Source: Pedobacter caeni
Lineage (GTDB): Bacteria > Bacteroidota > Bacteroidia > Sphingobacteriales > Sphingobacteriaceae
Length of the DNA stretch: 64,000 nucleotides
Assembly: GCF_900129215.1 (NCBI RefSeq)
Contig: NZ_FQUQ01000002.1
Location: 186,001-250,000, forward strand
Direction of reading: 5' to 3'
The translations under genes were made by a program, and so were the position numbers. This document shows, in pieces, positions 27,728 through 37,570 of this stretch. Below the pieces are notes generated by a model. It did no database searches, was not told the origin of the DNA, and was given only the letters and a program-made list of their open reading frames with translations. Within the stretch, counting starts at the first letter, position 1, and each line of letters begins with the position of its first letter.

Positions 27728-29143
27728 TTAAGCGTGTGCAGGTTCGTTCAATAAAGTTCTTACATCCGTAACCCTTCCGGTAATTGCAGCAGCAGCTGCG
27801 GTAAGCGGACTGGCTAAGAAGGTGCGGGAATCCGGTCCTTGTCTTCCTTCGAAGTTTCTGTTGGAAGTAGAAACACAGTATTTTCCTGCAGGGATCTTAT
27901 CTTCGTTCATTCCTAAACAAGCACTGCATCCAGGCTCGCGCAACTGGAATCCTGCAGCTTCAAAGATTTTATCCAATCCTTCGGCAATTGCCTGTTGTTC
28001 GATTTGTTTGGAACCAGGTACGATCCATACCGTTACATTTTCTGCTTTCTGACGGCCTTTTACAAACTCCGCCACTTCACGTAAATCTTCCATTCTGGAA
28101 TTGGTACAGCTGCCGATAAATACGTAATCAATAGCTTTACCTACCAATTCAGTATCCTGCTCGATGCCCATATAATCCAATGCTTTCTGGAAAGAAGCCT
28201 GCTCCGAAGCAACCTGACTGGCAGTAGAAGGAATATGTTCTGCGATTCCCATTCCCATTCCCGGATTTGTTCCGTAAGTGATCATTGGGCTGATGTCTGC
28301 TGCATCGAAAGTTAAAACGCTGTCGAATGTGGCATCAGCATCGCTGTATAATGTTTTCCAGTAGGCCAGTGATTTGTCCCACTCTTCACCTGCAGGTGCA
28401 AACTCTCTTCCTTTAATGTAGTCGAAAGTAATCTGGTCAGGGGCAATTAATCCGCCTCTGGCACCCATTTCAATGCTCATATTACAGATCGTCATTCTCG
28501 CTTCCATACTTAAAGCCTCAATGGTAGAACCTGCATATTCAATAAAATAACCTGTACCACCGGCAGCAGATATTTTAGAGATGATGTATAGAATAATGTC
28601 TTTAGCAGTGACGCCTTGTCCAAGGGCACCATTCACCTCAATTTTCATGGTTTTTGGTTTCTGCTGCAACAAACATTGCGTGGCAAAAACCTGCTCCACC
28701 TGAGAAGTGCCGATACCGAATGCAATGGCACCAAAAGCGCCATGTGTTGAAGTATGACTATCTCCGCACACCATCGTTTTTCCTGGTAAGGTAATCCCTA
28801 ACTCCGGACCGATCACATGTACAATTCCCTGGAAAGGATGACCTAAACCATATAGCTCAATGCCAAATTCTGCACAGTTTTTGGTTAACATGTCTACCTG
28901 GTAACGGGAAAGTTCTTCTTTAATGGGTTGCAGCTGATTTAAGGTAGGCACATTATGATCTGCCGTAGCCACAGTTTGCTGTGGACGGAAAACAGGCAAG
29001 CCTCTTTTGCGTAGACCATCGAAAGCCTGAGGGGAGGTCACCTCATGTATTAAGTGCGTATCGATATATAAAATATCCGGAAATCCGACTTCACTCTTTA
29101 CCACATGGGCATCCCAAATTTTTTCTACTAATGTTTTTGACAT
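27728..29143 (-). CDS. leuC: 3-isopropylmalate dehydratase large subunit
   Basis: The aconitase-family large subunit, 471 residues. It shows [16 protein letters not shown], the loop [14 protein letters not shown], and the cluster cysteines in [13 protein letters not shown] and in [12 protein letters not shown], which coordinate the [4Fe-4S] centre. It partners LeuD, encoded downstream. The 58-bp gap to ilvC carries a stem-loop. Confidence 0.97.
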   Translation of the reverse strand: MSKTLVEKIWDAHVVKSEVGFPDILYIDTHLIHEVTSPQAFDGLRKRGLPVFRPQQTVATADHNVPTLNQLQPIKEELSRYQVDMLTKNCAEFGIELYGLGHPFQGIVHVIGPELGITLPGKTMVCGDSHTSTHGAFGAIAFGIGTSQVEQVFATQCLLQQKPKTMKIEVNGALGQGVTAKDIILYIISKISAAGGTGYFIEYAGSTIEALSMEARMTICNMSIEMGARGGLIAPDQITFDYIKGREFAPAGEEWDKSLAYWKTLYSDADATFDSVLTFDAADISPMITYGTNPGMGMGIAEHIPSTASQVASEQASFQKALDYMGIEQDTELVGKAIDYVFIGSCTNSRMEDLREVAEFVKGRQKAENVTVWIVPGSKQIEQQAIAEGLDKIFEAAGFQLREPGCSACLGMNEDKIPAGKYCVSTSNRNFEGRQGPDSRTFLASPLTAAAAAITGRVTDVRTLLNEPAHA

Positions 29144-29158
29144 TTTTTATTGCTTTGT

Positions 29159-29191
29159 AAAGGATTCAGATCTTTAAAACCTGAATCCTTT
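29159..29191 (-). other. Hairpin between ilvC and leuC
   Basis: Arms 29159-29169 and 29181-29191 form an 11-bp perfect stem with an 11-base loop. Only three T of the stem itself follow on the minus strand, so it is at most a leaky terminator; it could set the ratio of ilv to leu transcripts or protect mRNA ends. Confidence 0.55.
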
Positions 29192-29201
29192 AATTTTATG
29201 A

Positions 29202-30683
29202 TTAGGCAGTTTTAATAGATTTCATTGCAGTCATCGCTTTTCTTAGTTCAGCGCCTACAACTTCCACCTGATGTGAACGGATCACTTCATTTACGGCGAT
29301 CAATGCTCTGTTATCCACAGCACCATCTTTACCATCGTTGAAGTTTTTACCGATCAGGTCAGTATCAACTTTAGTCATGAAATCTGCCAGTAGTGGTTTA
29401 CAAGCGTGGTCAAATAAGTAACAACCATATTCTGCAGTATCAGAAATCACCCTGTTCATTTCGAATAATTTTTTACGGGCAATTGTGTTTGCAATCAGTG
29501 GAGTTTCGTGTAATGACTCGTAGTAAGCAGACTCTGGTTTAATTCCAGCCTCTACCATCGTTTCGAAAGCCAATTCCACACCTGCTCTTACAAAAGCAAC
29601 CATTAGCAATGCATTGTCGAAATATTCCTGTTCGCCGATTTTAACGTTACCGGCAGGAGTTTTTTCGAAAGCAGTTTCGCCTGTTGCAGCGCGCCATGAC
29701 AATAAGTTTTTATCACCAGCAGCCCAGTCTTCCATCATTACACGGCTGAACTCACCGCTCATGATGTCATCCTGATGTTTTTGGAATAAAGGACGCATGA
29801 TCGTTTTCAATTCTTCAGAAACCTCAAACGCTTTGATTTTAGCGACGTTGCTCAATCTGTCCATCATCGCAGTGATACCACCTTGTTTTAAGGCTTCAGT
29901 GATCACTTCCACACCGTATTGAACCAATTTAGAAGCGTAACCTGCATCAATTCCTTTTTCAATCATTTTATCAAATGAAAGGATAGAGCCTGTTTGCAAC
30001 AATCCGCAAAGGATCGTTTGCTCGCCCATTAAATCTGATTTTACTTCCGCTACAAAAGATGATTTTAATACACCCGCTTTGTGGCCACCTGTTCCTACAC
30101 AATAGGCTTTAGCCTGATCCAGACCTTTTCCTTCAGGATCGTTTTCAGGGTGAACCGCGATTAAAGTAGGTACACCAAAACCACGTACATATTCTGCTCT
30201 TACTTCACTACCCGGGCATTTAGGAGCCACCATGATTACGGTAATGTCTTTACGGACCTGCATGCCTTCTTCCACAATGTTGAAACCATGTGAGTAAGAT
30301 AAAGTCGCTCCTTTTTTCATTAAAGGCATTACTGCAGTAACTACTGAAGTATGTTGTTTATCAGGAGTCAGGTTGATCAATACATCAGCTGTAGGGATCA
30401 ATTCTTCGTAAGTACCTACTGTAAAGTTATTCTCTGTCGCATTTTTCCAGGAATCTCTTTTACCTTCAATTGCTTCTTTACGCAAGGTATAAGAAACATC
30501 TAAACCGCTATCTCTTAAATTTAAACCCTGGTTCAATCCCTGAGCACCGCAACCAATGATCACCAGTTTTTTTCCTTTAAGGGCATTTACGCCGTCAAGA
30601 AATTCTGAGCTGTCCATGAAATCGCATACACCCAATTGGTTTAATTTTTCTCTAAGAGGTAGTGTGTTAAAATAGTTTGACAT
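29202..30683 (-). CDS. ilvC: Ketol-acid reductoisomerase, long class II form
   Basis: IlvC isomerises and reduces acetolactate or acetohydroxybutyrate with NADPH. The 493-residue length is that of the class II (enterobacterial and plant type) enzyme with a duplicated knotted domain, not the ~330-residue class I. The Rossmann motif is [19 protein letters not shown], and [13 protein letters not shown] with later repeated helical domains follows. Upstream spacing to ilvN is 82 bp, which may contain a weak internal signal, though I see none clearly. Confidence 0.97.
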   Translation of the reverse strand: MSNYFNTLPLREKLNQLGVCDFMDSSEFLDGVNALKGKKLVIIGCGAQGLNQGLNLRDSGLDVSYTLRKEAIEGKRDSWKNATENNFTVGTYEELIPTADVLINLTPDKQHTSVVTAVMPLMKKGATLSYSHGFNIVEEGMQVRKDITVIMVAPKCPGSEVRAEYVRGFGVPTLIAVHPENDPEGKGLDQAKAYCVGTGGHKAGVLKSSFVAEVKSDLMGEQTILCGLLQTGSILSFDKMIEKGIDAGYASKLVQYGVEVITEALKQGGITAMMDRLSNVAKIKAFEVSEELKTIMRPLFQKHQDDIMSGEFSRVMMEDWAAGDKNLLSWRAATGETAFEKTPAGNVKIGEQEYFDNALLMVAFVRAGVELAFETMVEAGIKPESAYYESLHETPLIANTIARKKLFEMNRVISDTAEYGCYLFDHACKPLLADFMTKVDTDLIGKNFNDGKDGAVDNRALIAVNEVIRSHQVEVVGAELRKAMTAMKSIKTA

Positions 30684-30765
30684 CGTTTTTAATGGTTATT
30701 TATAGGTTCTAATTCTTTAATATTTATTTGTTCTTGTTTTGCTGAGCGCATCCGGCTCTTGAAAA

Positions 30766-31377
30766 TTACATGCTGAATACGTTTTTCTCTTTGTCAAGGA
30801 ATTCGTTTTCGATCACATCCTGTCCTGGTTCTCTACGCTCAAACTCTCTTAGTTTGCGGTTAAAGCCATCGCTGTCCTTGATGATCGCTACCCTTGCACT
30901 TCTGACAAATTCGATCAGCCCGTAAGGTTGTAAAACTTCGATCAGTTTATCTGTTTCTTCCCTATGGCCGGTAGTTTCGAATACCGTATAATCTTTACGG
31001 ATCACTACCGCTCTTGCGCCGTTTTCACGAAGCAGACGTTCTACCGATACCAGCTCAGCGATCGTGTCTGTAGGCACTTTATAAAGCGCCATTTCCTGCC
31101 AGATGATATCCTCATTGGTATTGAAGTATACTTTTAATACTTCTACCTGTTTTTCAATCTGACGGGCCAGTTTGCGCACCACTTCTTCCGTTTCGTGAAT
31201 CACGATATTGAAGCGGTGGATGTGCTCAATCTCCGATGGAGAAGTGTTTAAGCTTTCTATATTGATTTTTCTTCTTGAAAAAATAATGGCAATACGGTTC
31301 AGTAATCCGATTTGATTTTCTGTGTATACCGTTATCGTAAATTCCTGTTTTTCGTTTATTTCTTGAGAACTGCTCAT
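30766..31377 (-). CDS. ilvN: Acetolactate synthase regulatory (small) subunit
   Basis: The small subunit confers valine feedback on acetolactate synthase. 203 residues: an N-terminal ACT domain (FTITVYTENQIGLLNRIAIIFSRRKINIESL) and a C-terminal ALS small-subunit domain (about 95-180). The gene lies 10 bp after ilvB, as usual for a stoichiometric complex. The symbol ilvN is used; ilvH would be equally acceptable. Confidence 0.95.
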   Translation of the reverse strand: MSSSQEINEKQEFTITVYTENQIGLLNRIAIIFSRRKINIESLNTSPSEIEHIHRFNIVIHETEEVVRKLARQIEKQVEVLKVYFNTNEDIIWQEMALYKVPTDTIAELVSVERLLRENGARAVVIRKDYTVFETTGHREETDKLIEVLQPYGLIEFVRSARVAIIKDSDGFNRKLREFERREPGQDVIENEFLDKEKNVFSM

Positions 31378-31387
31378 GATCTGCTAA

Positions 31388-33127
31388 TTATTTAAGTCTG
31401 ATTTCACTTACACTGCTTCCTTGCGGAACCATTGGGAATACATTGTGTTCTTTGGCTACCATTACCTCTAAAAGGTAAGAACCTTTGTGGTTTAACATTT
31501 CTTCCAATGAGCTGACTAAGTCTTCACGTTCAGAAACCTTTTTGCCTGCGATATAGTAAGAATCAGCAAGTTTCACGAAATCAGGACTGGTGATGTCTAC
31601 AAAAGAGTAGCGTTTCTCATGAAACAATTGCTGCCATTGGCGAACCATGCCCAGGAACCTGTTGTTCAGGATCATGATCTTCACATCAATTCCACTTTGC
31701 ATGATCGTACCCAATTCCTGAAGCGTCATCTGGAAACCACCATCACCGATTACCGCAACTACGGTACGGTCTGGTGCTCCGAATTTAGCGCCAATCGCAG
31801 CAGGTAAGCCGAAGCCCATTGTGCCTAATCCACCACTGGTGATGTTGCTTCTGGTATGGTTAAACTTCGCATAACGACAAGCCACCATCTGGTGCTGGCC
31901 CACGTCGGTTACGATGATTGCCTCACCTTTGGTCAGTTCATTTAACTGGTTGATCACTTCACCCATGGTCAGTTCTCCGCTTTGAGGATTTAACTCATCA
32001 TGAATGACAGTCTCCAGCTCTGTTTTATCAAAGGCCCTGAATTCAGCCAACCATTCTTTATGTTCTTTCTGATCTACCAGAGCAGTTAAAAGCGGTAGTG
32101 TTTCTTTACAATCTCCCCATACCGGAACATCAGCTTTTACGTTTTTATCGATCTCTGCAGGGTCAATATCCAGGTGGATTACTTTTGCCTGTTTTGCATA
32201 TTTATCTAAACGTCCCGTTACACGGTCGTCGAAACGCATGCCAATAGCGATCATTACATCACATGAATTGGTTTGTACATTCGGGCCATAGTTGCCATGC
32301 ATTCCTAACATTCCCACATTTAAAGGGTGATCTGTAGGAATCGCACCTGCACCCATAATGGTCCATGCAGCCGGAATTCCTGTTTTTTCTACAAAAGCTT
32401 TAAACTCCTGTTCTGCATTTCCTAAAGAAACTCCTTGTCCGAAGAGGATGAAAGGTTTTTTGGCAGAATTGATCAATGCTGCTGCCTGTTCAATATATTC
32501 CTTACGGACATTTGGTTTCGGGCGGTAACTGCGGATATGGTCGCAAGGAGTATAACCTTCGTAATCGAACATTTGCAATTGTGCATTTTTGGTGATGTCG
32601 ATCAATACCGGACCTGGCCGGCCGCTGCGGGCGATGTAAAAAGCTTTCGCCAATACACCTGGGATTTCGGTCGCATCAGTGATCTGGTAATTCCATTTCG
32701 TTACCGGAGTAGTAATGTTAATTACATCCGTTTCCTGGAAAGCATCAGTTCCTAAAAGGTGTGCGTAAACCTGACCGGTGATGCAAACCATAGGGGTACT
32801 GTCAATCTGGGCATCTGCCAATCCTGTTACCAGGTTGGTTGCACCCGGACCACTGGTGGCGAATACCACGCCAACTTTGCCTGAAGAACGTGCATAGCCC
32901 TGGCCGGCATGTGTGCCGCCTTGCTCATGACGAACCAATATATGTTTTAACTTGTCTTTGTAATCGTATAACGCATCATAAATAGGCATGATGGCACCAC
33001 CGGGATATCCAAAAATGGTATCGGTACCTTCCGCTATTAATCCTTCCAATATAGCTACAGAACCAGAAACATTTACTGTTTTCTTCGGTTCCGTTAAGGT
33101 GGCTGTTTCCTCTTGTGCAGTGTTCAT
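31388..33127 (-). CDS. ilvB: Acetolactate synthase catalytic (large) subunit
   Basis: A thiamine-diphosphate enzyme that makes 2-acetolactate or 2-aceto-2-hydroxybutyrate. 579 residues with the three expected domains: FGYPGGAIMPIYDAL and RHEQGGTHAGQGYAR (catalytic Glu) in the Pyr domain, a central FAD-type domain (GMLGMHGNYGPN), and the cofactor motif GDGGFQMTLQELGT with downstream NN in the PP domain. It sits between ilvD and ilvN in the operon. Confidence 0.97.
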   Translation of the reverse strand: MNTAQEETATLTEPKKTVNVSGSVAILEGLIAEGTDTIFGYPGGAIMPIYDALYDYKDKLKHILVRHEQGGTHAGQGYARSSGKVGVVFATSGPGATNLVTGLADAQIDSTPMVCITGQVYAHLLGTDAFQETDVINITTPVTKWNYQITDATEIPGVLAKAFYIARSGRPGPVLIDITKNAQLQMFDYEGYTPCDHIRSYRPKPNVRKEYIEQAAALINSAKKPFILFGQGVSLGNAEQEFKAFVEKTGIPAAWTIMGAGAIPTDHPLNVGMLGMHGNYGPNVQTNSCDVMIAIGMRFDDRVTGRLDKYAKQAKVIHLDIDPAEIDKNVKADVPVWGDCKETLPLLTALVDQKEHKEWLAEFRAFDKTELETVIHDELNPQSGELTMGEVINQLNELTKGEAIIVTDVGQHQMVACRYAKFNHTRSNITSGGLGTMGFGLPAAIGAKFGAPDRTVVAVIGDGGFQMTLQELGTIMQSGIDVKIMILNNRFLGMVRQWQQLFHEKRYSFVDITSPDFVKLADSYYIAGKKVSEREDLVSSLEEMLNHKGSYLLEVMVAKEHNVFPMVPQGSSVSEIRLK

Positions 33128-33161
33128 TGTTTTATTTTTAGGTATAGGGGTTTCGGGTTAA

Positions 33162-34859
33162 TTAGTGAGTGTAGGCATCGGTAACGCAACCCTCACTGGC
33201 ATCGCTTACCTGTTTCAGGTACTTGTAAAGGACGCCGCCTTTGACGGGTGGTGGTAACTGTTTCCAAACCGCTTTACGTTTTTCCATTTCTTCTTCAGTA
33301 ATGTCCAGGTGTAAAGTGTTGTTTACCGCATCAATGATGATGGTATCGTTGTCATGTACAAAAGCGATATTTCCGCCGTCCCATGCTTCCGGAGTGATGT
33401 GTCCAACTACAAAACCATGTGTACCTCCTGAGAAACGTCCGTCTGTGATCAGGGCTACTGATTTGCCCAGTCCTGCACCAATAATGGCTGAGGTTGGTTT
33501 CAGCATTTCCGGCATTCCCGGTGCGCCTTTAGGGCCTACCTGTCTGATCACCACCACATCACCTTTTTTTACTTTTCCGCTCTGGATTCCGGCGATCAAT
33601 GATTTTTCTCCTTCAAATACCCTTGCCGGACCTTCAAATCTTTCTCCTTCTTTACCGCTGATTTTGGCTACTGCACCTTTTTCGGCGATGTTGCCATATA
33701 ACATTTGTAAATGGCCTGTTGCTTTTACCGGATTGGTTACCGGAAGGATTACTTTCTGTGCATCGAAATCCAGATCAGCTGCCTCAGCTACATTTTCAGC
33801 AAGTGTTTTTCCGGTTACTGTTAGGCAGTCGCCATGAATTAAACCTACTTTCAAAAGGTATTTTAAAACCGCCGGAACACCACCGATTTCATGAACATCT
33901 TCCATTAAGTATTGTCCGCTTGGTTTCAAATCGGCCAATACCGGAGTGCTGTCGCTAACCGCCTGGAAGTCTGCTAATTTTAAGGTTAATCCAACTGATT
34001 TTGCCATGGCAATTAAGTGGAGTACCGCATTGGTCGAACCACCTAAAACCATTACTGTTACAATTGCATTATGGAATGCTTTTTCGGTCATGATGTCTGA
34101 AGGAAGGATGTTTCTTTCCAACAACACGCGGATTGCTTTACCGGCATCTAAACATTCTTTTCTTTTTTCCTCGCTCAATGCTGGATAAGAAGAACTGTAA
34201 GGCAAACTCATGCCTAATGCTTCGATTGCCGAAGCCATGGTATTTGCGGTATACATTCCACCACAAGCACCGGCTCCCGGACAAGTGTGGCGAATGATGC
34301 CCTGATAATCTTCTTCATTTAAGGTGCCTGCCAACTTCTCGCCCAGGGCTTCAAAAGCAGATACGATATTCAATGATTTTCCTTTATATTTTCCGGAGTG
34401 GATACTGCCACCGTATACCATGATTGAAGGACGGTTTAAGCGTCCCATTGCCATGATAGAACCCGGCATATTTTTATCACAACCTGGCAAAGCAATTACG
34501 CCATCGTAATATTGTCCACCGCAAATGGTTTCAATAGAGTCTGCAATTACATCTCTGGAAACCAGTGAATAACGCATTCCGTCTGTTCCGTTTGACATGC
34601 CATCGCTTACGCCGATGGTGCTGAAGGTTAAACCGACCATTCCATTATCCCAGACACCATCTTTAACAATTTTTGCTAAATCATTGAGGTGCATGTTGCA
34701 GGTATTTCCATCGTATCCCATACTGGCAACACCGACCTGTGCTTTATCCATATCTTCCTTGGTCAGACCAATTCCATATAGCATGGCTTGTGCTGCAGGT
34801 TGGGTTGGGTCCTGCGTGAATACTTTACTGTAGCGGTTTAATTCTGGTGATTGTGACAT
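33162..34859 (-). CDS. ilvD: Dihydroxy-acid dehydratase
   Basis: IlvD dehydrates the dihydroxy acids to the 2-oxo acids of valine and isoleucine. 565 residues of the IlvD/Edd family with Fe-S ligand cysteines in [21 protein letters not shown] and [18 protein letters not shown], plus [15 protein letters not shown] near the C-terminus. It starts 1 bp after the ilvE stop region and precedes ilvB by 34 bp. Confidence 0.97.
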   Translation of the reverse strand: MSQSPELNRYSKVFTQDPTQPAAQAMLYGIGLTKEDMDKAQVGVASMGYDGNTCNMHLNDLAKIVKDGVWDNGMVGLTFSTIGVSDGMSNGTDGMRYSLVSRDVIADSIETICGGQYYDGVIALPGCDKNMPGSIMAMGRLNRPSIMVYGGSIHSGKYKGKSLNIVSAFEALGEKLAGTLNEEDYQGIIRHTCPGAGACGGMYTANTMASAIEALGMSLPYSSSYPALSEEKRKECLDAGKAIRVLLERNILPSDIMTEKAFHNAIVTVMVLGGSTNAVLHLIAMAKSVGLTLKLADFQAVSDSTPVLADLKPSGQYLMEDVHEIGGVPAVLKYLLKVGLIHGDCLTVTGKTLAENVAEAADLDFDAQKVILPVTNPVKATGHLQMLYGNIAEKGAVAKISGKEGERFEGPARVFEGEKSLIAGIQSGKVKKGDVVVIRQVGPKGAPGMPEMLKPTSAIIGAGLGKSVALITDGRFSGGTHGFVVGHITPEAWDGGNIAFVHDNDTIIIDAVNNTLHLDITEEEMEKRKAVWKQLPPPVKGGVLYKYLKQVSDASEGCVTDAYTH

Positions 34860-34860
34860 A

Positions 34861-35751
34861 TTATATGATTACTTCGTAGTTTTGTTTTTCTAATACCAAA
34901 CATTTATAAGTGCGTTGTATCGTGGCACCAACACTGTCGTTCCATCTTACCGGGAATTGATATTCATCGATAGTTGCAATCCCTGCAATTTCTGTTGCTG
35001 TTCCACAGAAGAAAGCACTGTCTGCATGTTTCAAATCGTTTACCGTCAGGTGTTTTTCTATTAATTCTATATCCAGAATGCGGCATAGTTCTATCACTGT
35101 CGCACGGGTGATTCCGGCCAGGATATTACCAAGAGGAGGGGTGTATAATCTTCCGTTTTTCTCGATGAAAATATTTGCTCCGGGAGCTTCGGCGATGTTG
35201 CCGTTCATATCTAATAAGAGTGCCTCATCAAATCCTTTACGTTTTGCTTCAGTAGTGGCAAGGATGGAGTTTACATAGTTGCCGCTTACTTTTGCTTCAA
35301 TAGGCGTGGATTTCGGATTCGGGCGTTCATAGCTGGAAATGCAAACTTTTAGTTGTTGGTTGCCAAGGTAAGCTCCCCATTCCCATGCACAGATCATGAT
35401 CGAAACATCGGTTGCAGCTACCAGCGACATATTTGGCGCAGCATATACCAATGGACGAATGTATGCGTCCTTTAAATTGTTTAATTCCAGTAATTTATAG
35501 GTTTGTTTGATCAGGTTGTTGATGTCCCATGGAAAGGGCATATTTACCAGTTCTGCAGATTTTTTTAACCTTTCGAAATGTTCCCTGATCTTAAATACAC
35601 GGGTTCCGTTATGGGTATGATAAGCCCTGATCCCTTCAAATACAGCGTAGCCATAATGGAGCGATTGCCCGTAGATATCGGCGGTTGTGTTGGCGGCTTT
35701 CTGGAACTTGCCGTCTAAGTATAACACTGTATTTGAATTAAAGTATTTCAT
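34861..35751 (-). CDS. ilvE: Branched-chain amino acid aminotransferase
   Basis: A class IV PLP aminotransferase for the last step of Ile, Leu and Val synthesis. 296 residues; [23 protein letters not shown], the cofactor lysine region [24 protein letters not shown] and the FFCGTATEI element near the C-terminus match IlvE. It is the first structural gene of the operon, about 40 bp after the attenuator terminator, so its transcription should depend on read-through. Confidence 0.95.
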   Translation of the reverse strand: MKYFNSNTVLYLDGKFQKAANTTADIYGQSLHYGYAVFEGIRAYHTHNGTRVFKIREHFERLKKSAELVNMPFPWDINNLIKQTYKLLELNNLKDAYIRPLVYAAPNMSLVAATDVSIMICAWEWGAYLGNQQLKVCISSYERPNPKSTPIEAKVSGNYVNSILATTEAKRKGFDEALLLDMNGNIAEAPGANIFIEKNGRLYTPPLGNILAGITRATVIELCRILDIELIEKHLTVNDLKHADSAFFCGTATEIAGIATIDEYQFPVRWNDSVGATIQRTYKCLVLEKQNYEVII

Positions 35752-35790
35752 TTTGGTTATAGATTGTTGTTTTGTTTTTTATCGGTTCAT

Positions 35791-35819
35791 TAAAAAAGCG
35801 CCACTTTTGGGGGGCGCTT
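35791..35819 (-). terminator. Attenuator terminator of the ilv-leu operon
   Basis: In RNA order, the arm AAGCGCC (from 35819) and the arm GGCGCTT (ending 35796) form a 7-bp GC-rich stem with a 10-base loop holding a C-run, followed by a run of U (six including the stem's last two). It lies 28 bp after the leader-peptide stop and about 40 bp before ilvE. Its 5' arm can instead pair with GGCGCT in the leader end (35856-35851). Confidence 0.85.
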
Positions 35820-35846
35820 GCGTATATTTTTGTATTAAATATTCAT

Positions 35847-35930
35847 TTACAGCGCCTTATCCCTCTGAAGAATCAGCAGAAGAATCACATTAATAATGAC
35901 AATAATTAAGGCGGTGCTAATAAGGTTCAT
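35847..35930 (-). CDS. ilv-leu leader peptide (attenuation)
   Basis: A 27-codon ORF too short for usual gene finding. It reads MNLISTALIIVII for residues 1-13, then N-VILLLIL and a polar tail QRDKAL. Sixteen of 27 residues are Ile, Leu or Val, exactly the end products of the downstream operon. In known amino-acid attenuators a ribosome stalling at such codons prevents terminator formation. Here stalling would leave GGCGCT at codons 25-27 free to capture the terminator's 5' arm; reading to the stop would cover it. A short hydrophobic membrane peptide is the alternative, but the adjacent terminator argues for a leader. Confidence 0.85.
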   Translation of the reverse strand: MNLISTALIIVIINVILLLILQRDKAL

Positions 35931-35962
35931 TTTAGTTCTTTATTTGTTGTTACTTTATAAAT

Positions 35963-35993
35963 CCAATTTAGGCTTTGGCTTTTATACTATCAA
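35963..35993 (-). promoter_or_regulatory. Candidate promoter of the leader and ilv-leu operon
   Basis: TTG at 35993-35991 and TAAATTGG at 35970-35963 are spaced by 20 bp, one mismatch from the Bacteroidota -7 consensus TAnnTTTG. It would put the start of transcription about 26 nt before the leader ATG. A better -7 box, TATATTTG, lies at 36056-36049 but lacks a -33 element. Confidence 0.4.
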
Positions 35994-36101
35994 TAGCCAG
36001 CTAAAAATAAATGAAAAAAAATATTATTCTTTAATATTTTGTAATATACAAATATAATTCTTCAAATTATAGCTTTTTAATATCTTTAAGTGGTCGCTAC
36101 T

Positions 36102-36130
36102 ATACCAAATATGAAATCGGTATTCGGTAT
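36102..36130. repeat. Imperfect inverted repeat, possible operator
   Basis: Ten-base arms 36102-36111 and 36121-36130 with one mismatch and a 9-base spacer lie just upstream of the candidate ilv promoters. A regulator-binding site is possible; no regulator is implied by sequence. Confidence 0.3.
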
Positions 36131-36235
36131 GGGTGTTATGCTAGCATTGTAATTTTGGTGATTTTCTTCCTGAAATGTGGAAAACGCTGAAAAAATTGCT
36201 GAAAATTTATTGGATTGGAATGAAAAACCGGCTGT

Positions 36236-36400
36236 AAAAAAGAAGCCCTGCATTCAGCCGGGGGGGAACTGAAACAGGGCTATAAAAACAACTTTAGGGG
36301 GGTTGTCTTATCTTTCAATTATTGTTATTAATCTATTTCTTTTTGTAGTATCAGCTCCCTAACAATGTGATTTGGGGGATTATCCATTGTTGCTGATGAT
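36236..36400 (-). ncRNA. Candidate small RNA or orphan leader with C-rich loops and terminator
   Basis: On the minus strand this stretch holds a 19-codon ORF (36387-36328, beginning MDNPPNHIV), a weak 5-bp hairpin (36306-36288) and a strong two-part hairpin (36281-36244: stems AGCCCTG/CAGGGCT and TTCAG/CTGAA) followed by TTCTTTTTT, a good intrinsic terminator. Runs of 5, 6 and 7 C occur in predicted unpaired parts. No gene follows before the ilv leader some 300 bp away. It may be a small RNA or a small-protein transcript. No convincing promoter was found upstream. Confidence 0.4.
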
Positions 36401-36708
36401 TAAATTTAAATTATTGAATTATTTCGCACATATTTTATACATTGATTGGCTTATTGTAGGTACCGATTTATTATTCTTTTGTAACAAAATAAGTAGGATG
36501 AGTGTGTTTATATCCCCTGAAAGACCGTAAATTACAGCTAATGTGCTGATGTACTGATTCAAACCAGAATTATTCAGATTTCTTTATTGATAGAGAAAGA
36601 AAGTTTTACAACTTTTATGCGTAACAAAGTAGGAAATTAGCCGACTAATAAACAAACCCAAATAGCTGGGGATAGGGATTGCCAATTACAGAATAATAAA
36701 CTTGTTGT
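36401..36708. other. AT-rich region before the LytTR gene
   Basis: 308 bp with no ORF of note. It should contain the promoter of the response regulator gene and, if the candidate small RNA is real, its divergent promoter. No exact TAnnTTTG box is seen. Confidence 0.4.
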
Positions 36709-37413
36709 ATGATTAGATGTTTAGTGCTTGATGATGAGCAATATGCGGTAGACCTTCTTGTGTCTTATATTAAAAGGACTCCTTTTCTGGAGTTGGCTTA
36801 TAGTTCTACTGATCCCCTGGAGGCACTGGCATTTTTGAATACGGCTGAGGTTGACCTTATTTTTTCTGATATTGAAATGCCGGAGTTGTCGGGGCTTGAA
36901 TTTACCAGAGCCTTAGGAGGCAAGCATCTTGTGGTTTTTACCACGGCCTATAGTGAATTTGCAATGCAGGGTTTTGATCATGATGTGATCGACTTTCTAT
37001 TGAAGCCCATTATTTTTCCCCGCTTTCTGAAAAGTGCACAGAAGGCAATGGTCTTATTGTCTGGGCTGGATAAGACAAAGGTGGAAGAGGAGCGTAAAGA
37101 TTATATTTTTGTGAAGACGGAGCAGAAAGGAAAGCTGATCAAGATCAATTTTGACGAAATTGACTATGTAGAGGGAATGCGAAACTATGTGGGCATTTAC
37201 AAAAATGGCGAGCTGGTACCTGCTTTAATGAATATGAAGGATCTGGAGACCTTGCTTCCCGCTACACAGTTTGTTCGTGTGCATAATTCTTATATCATCA
37301 GGATCTCCATTATCCAGATGATCGAAGGGAATGTGGTGCGCCTGAAAAATGTAAAGGGAGCCATTCCTATTGGCATCACTTATAAAAGTGCTTTTATGGA
37401 GAGAATTAAATAA
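36709..37413 (+). CDS. LytTR-family response regulator
   Basis: A 234-residue two-component regulator. Residues 1-120 form a receiver domain: acidic DDE near residue 8, phospho-acceptor Asp in IFSDIEMPELSG (about residue 54), the switch Thr/Ser in VFTTAY and the Lys in LLKPI. The C-terminal LytTR DNA-binding domain (about 140-234) has FVKTEQKGKLIKI, DEIDYVEGMRNYVGIY and FVRVHNSYIIRIS. The partner histidine kinase is not adjacent. A weak hairpin (37412-37427) follows. Confidence 0.93.
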   Translation: MIRCLVLDDEQYAVDLLVSYIKRTPFLELAYSSTDPLEALAFLNTAEVDLIFSDIEMPELSGLEFTRALGGKHLVVFTTAYSEFAMQGFDHDVIDFLLKPIIFPRFLKSAQKAMVLLSGLDKTKVEEERKDYIFVKTEQKGKLIKINFDEIDYVEGMRNYVGIYKNGELVPALMNMKDLETLLPATQFVRVHNSYIIRISIIQMIEGNVVRLKNVKGAIPIGITYKSAFMERIK

Positions 37414-37570
37414 ACCCATCAGGGTTTTATGTTAAATAAGTGAATAAAATAGTTAATTTCTCAATTTATTTTCTTTTTCAACTAGTCCTATTCTGATTTA
37501 CAGTTGTATACTATGTGTAGTTGCTTTGATTTATTCAAAGTCAACGCTATAAATATTATACGATATACAA

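Noticed and set aside
33241..33837. 198-codon plus-strand ORF
   Set aside because: Antisense to ilvD, which is strongly supported; low-complexity Ser/Pro-rich product typical of a shadow frame.
35809..36378. G-quadruplex from four G-runs on the plus strand
   Set aside because: The runs are tens to hundreds of bases apart, too far for one quadruplex; hairpins on the minus strand explain three of them better.
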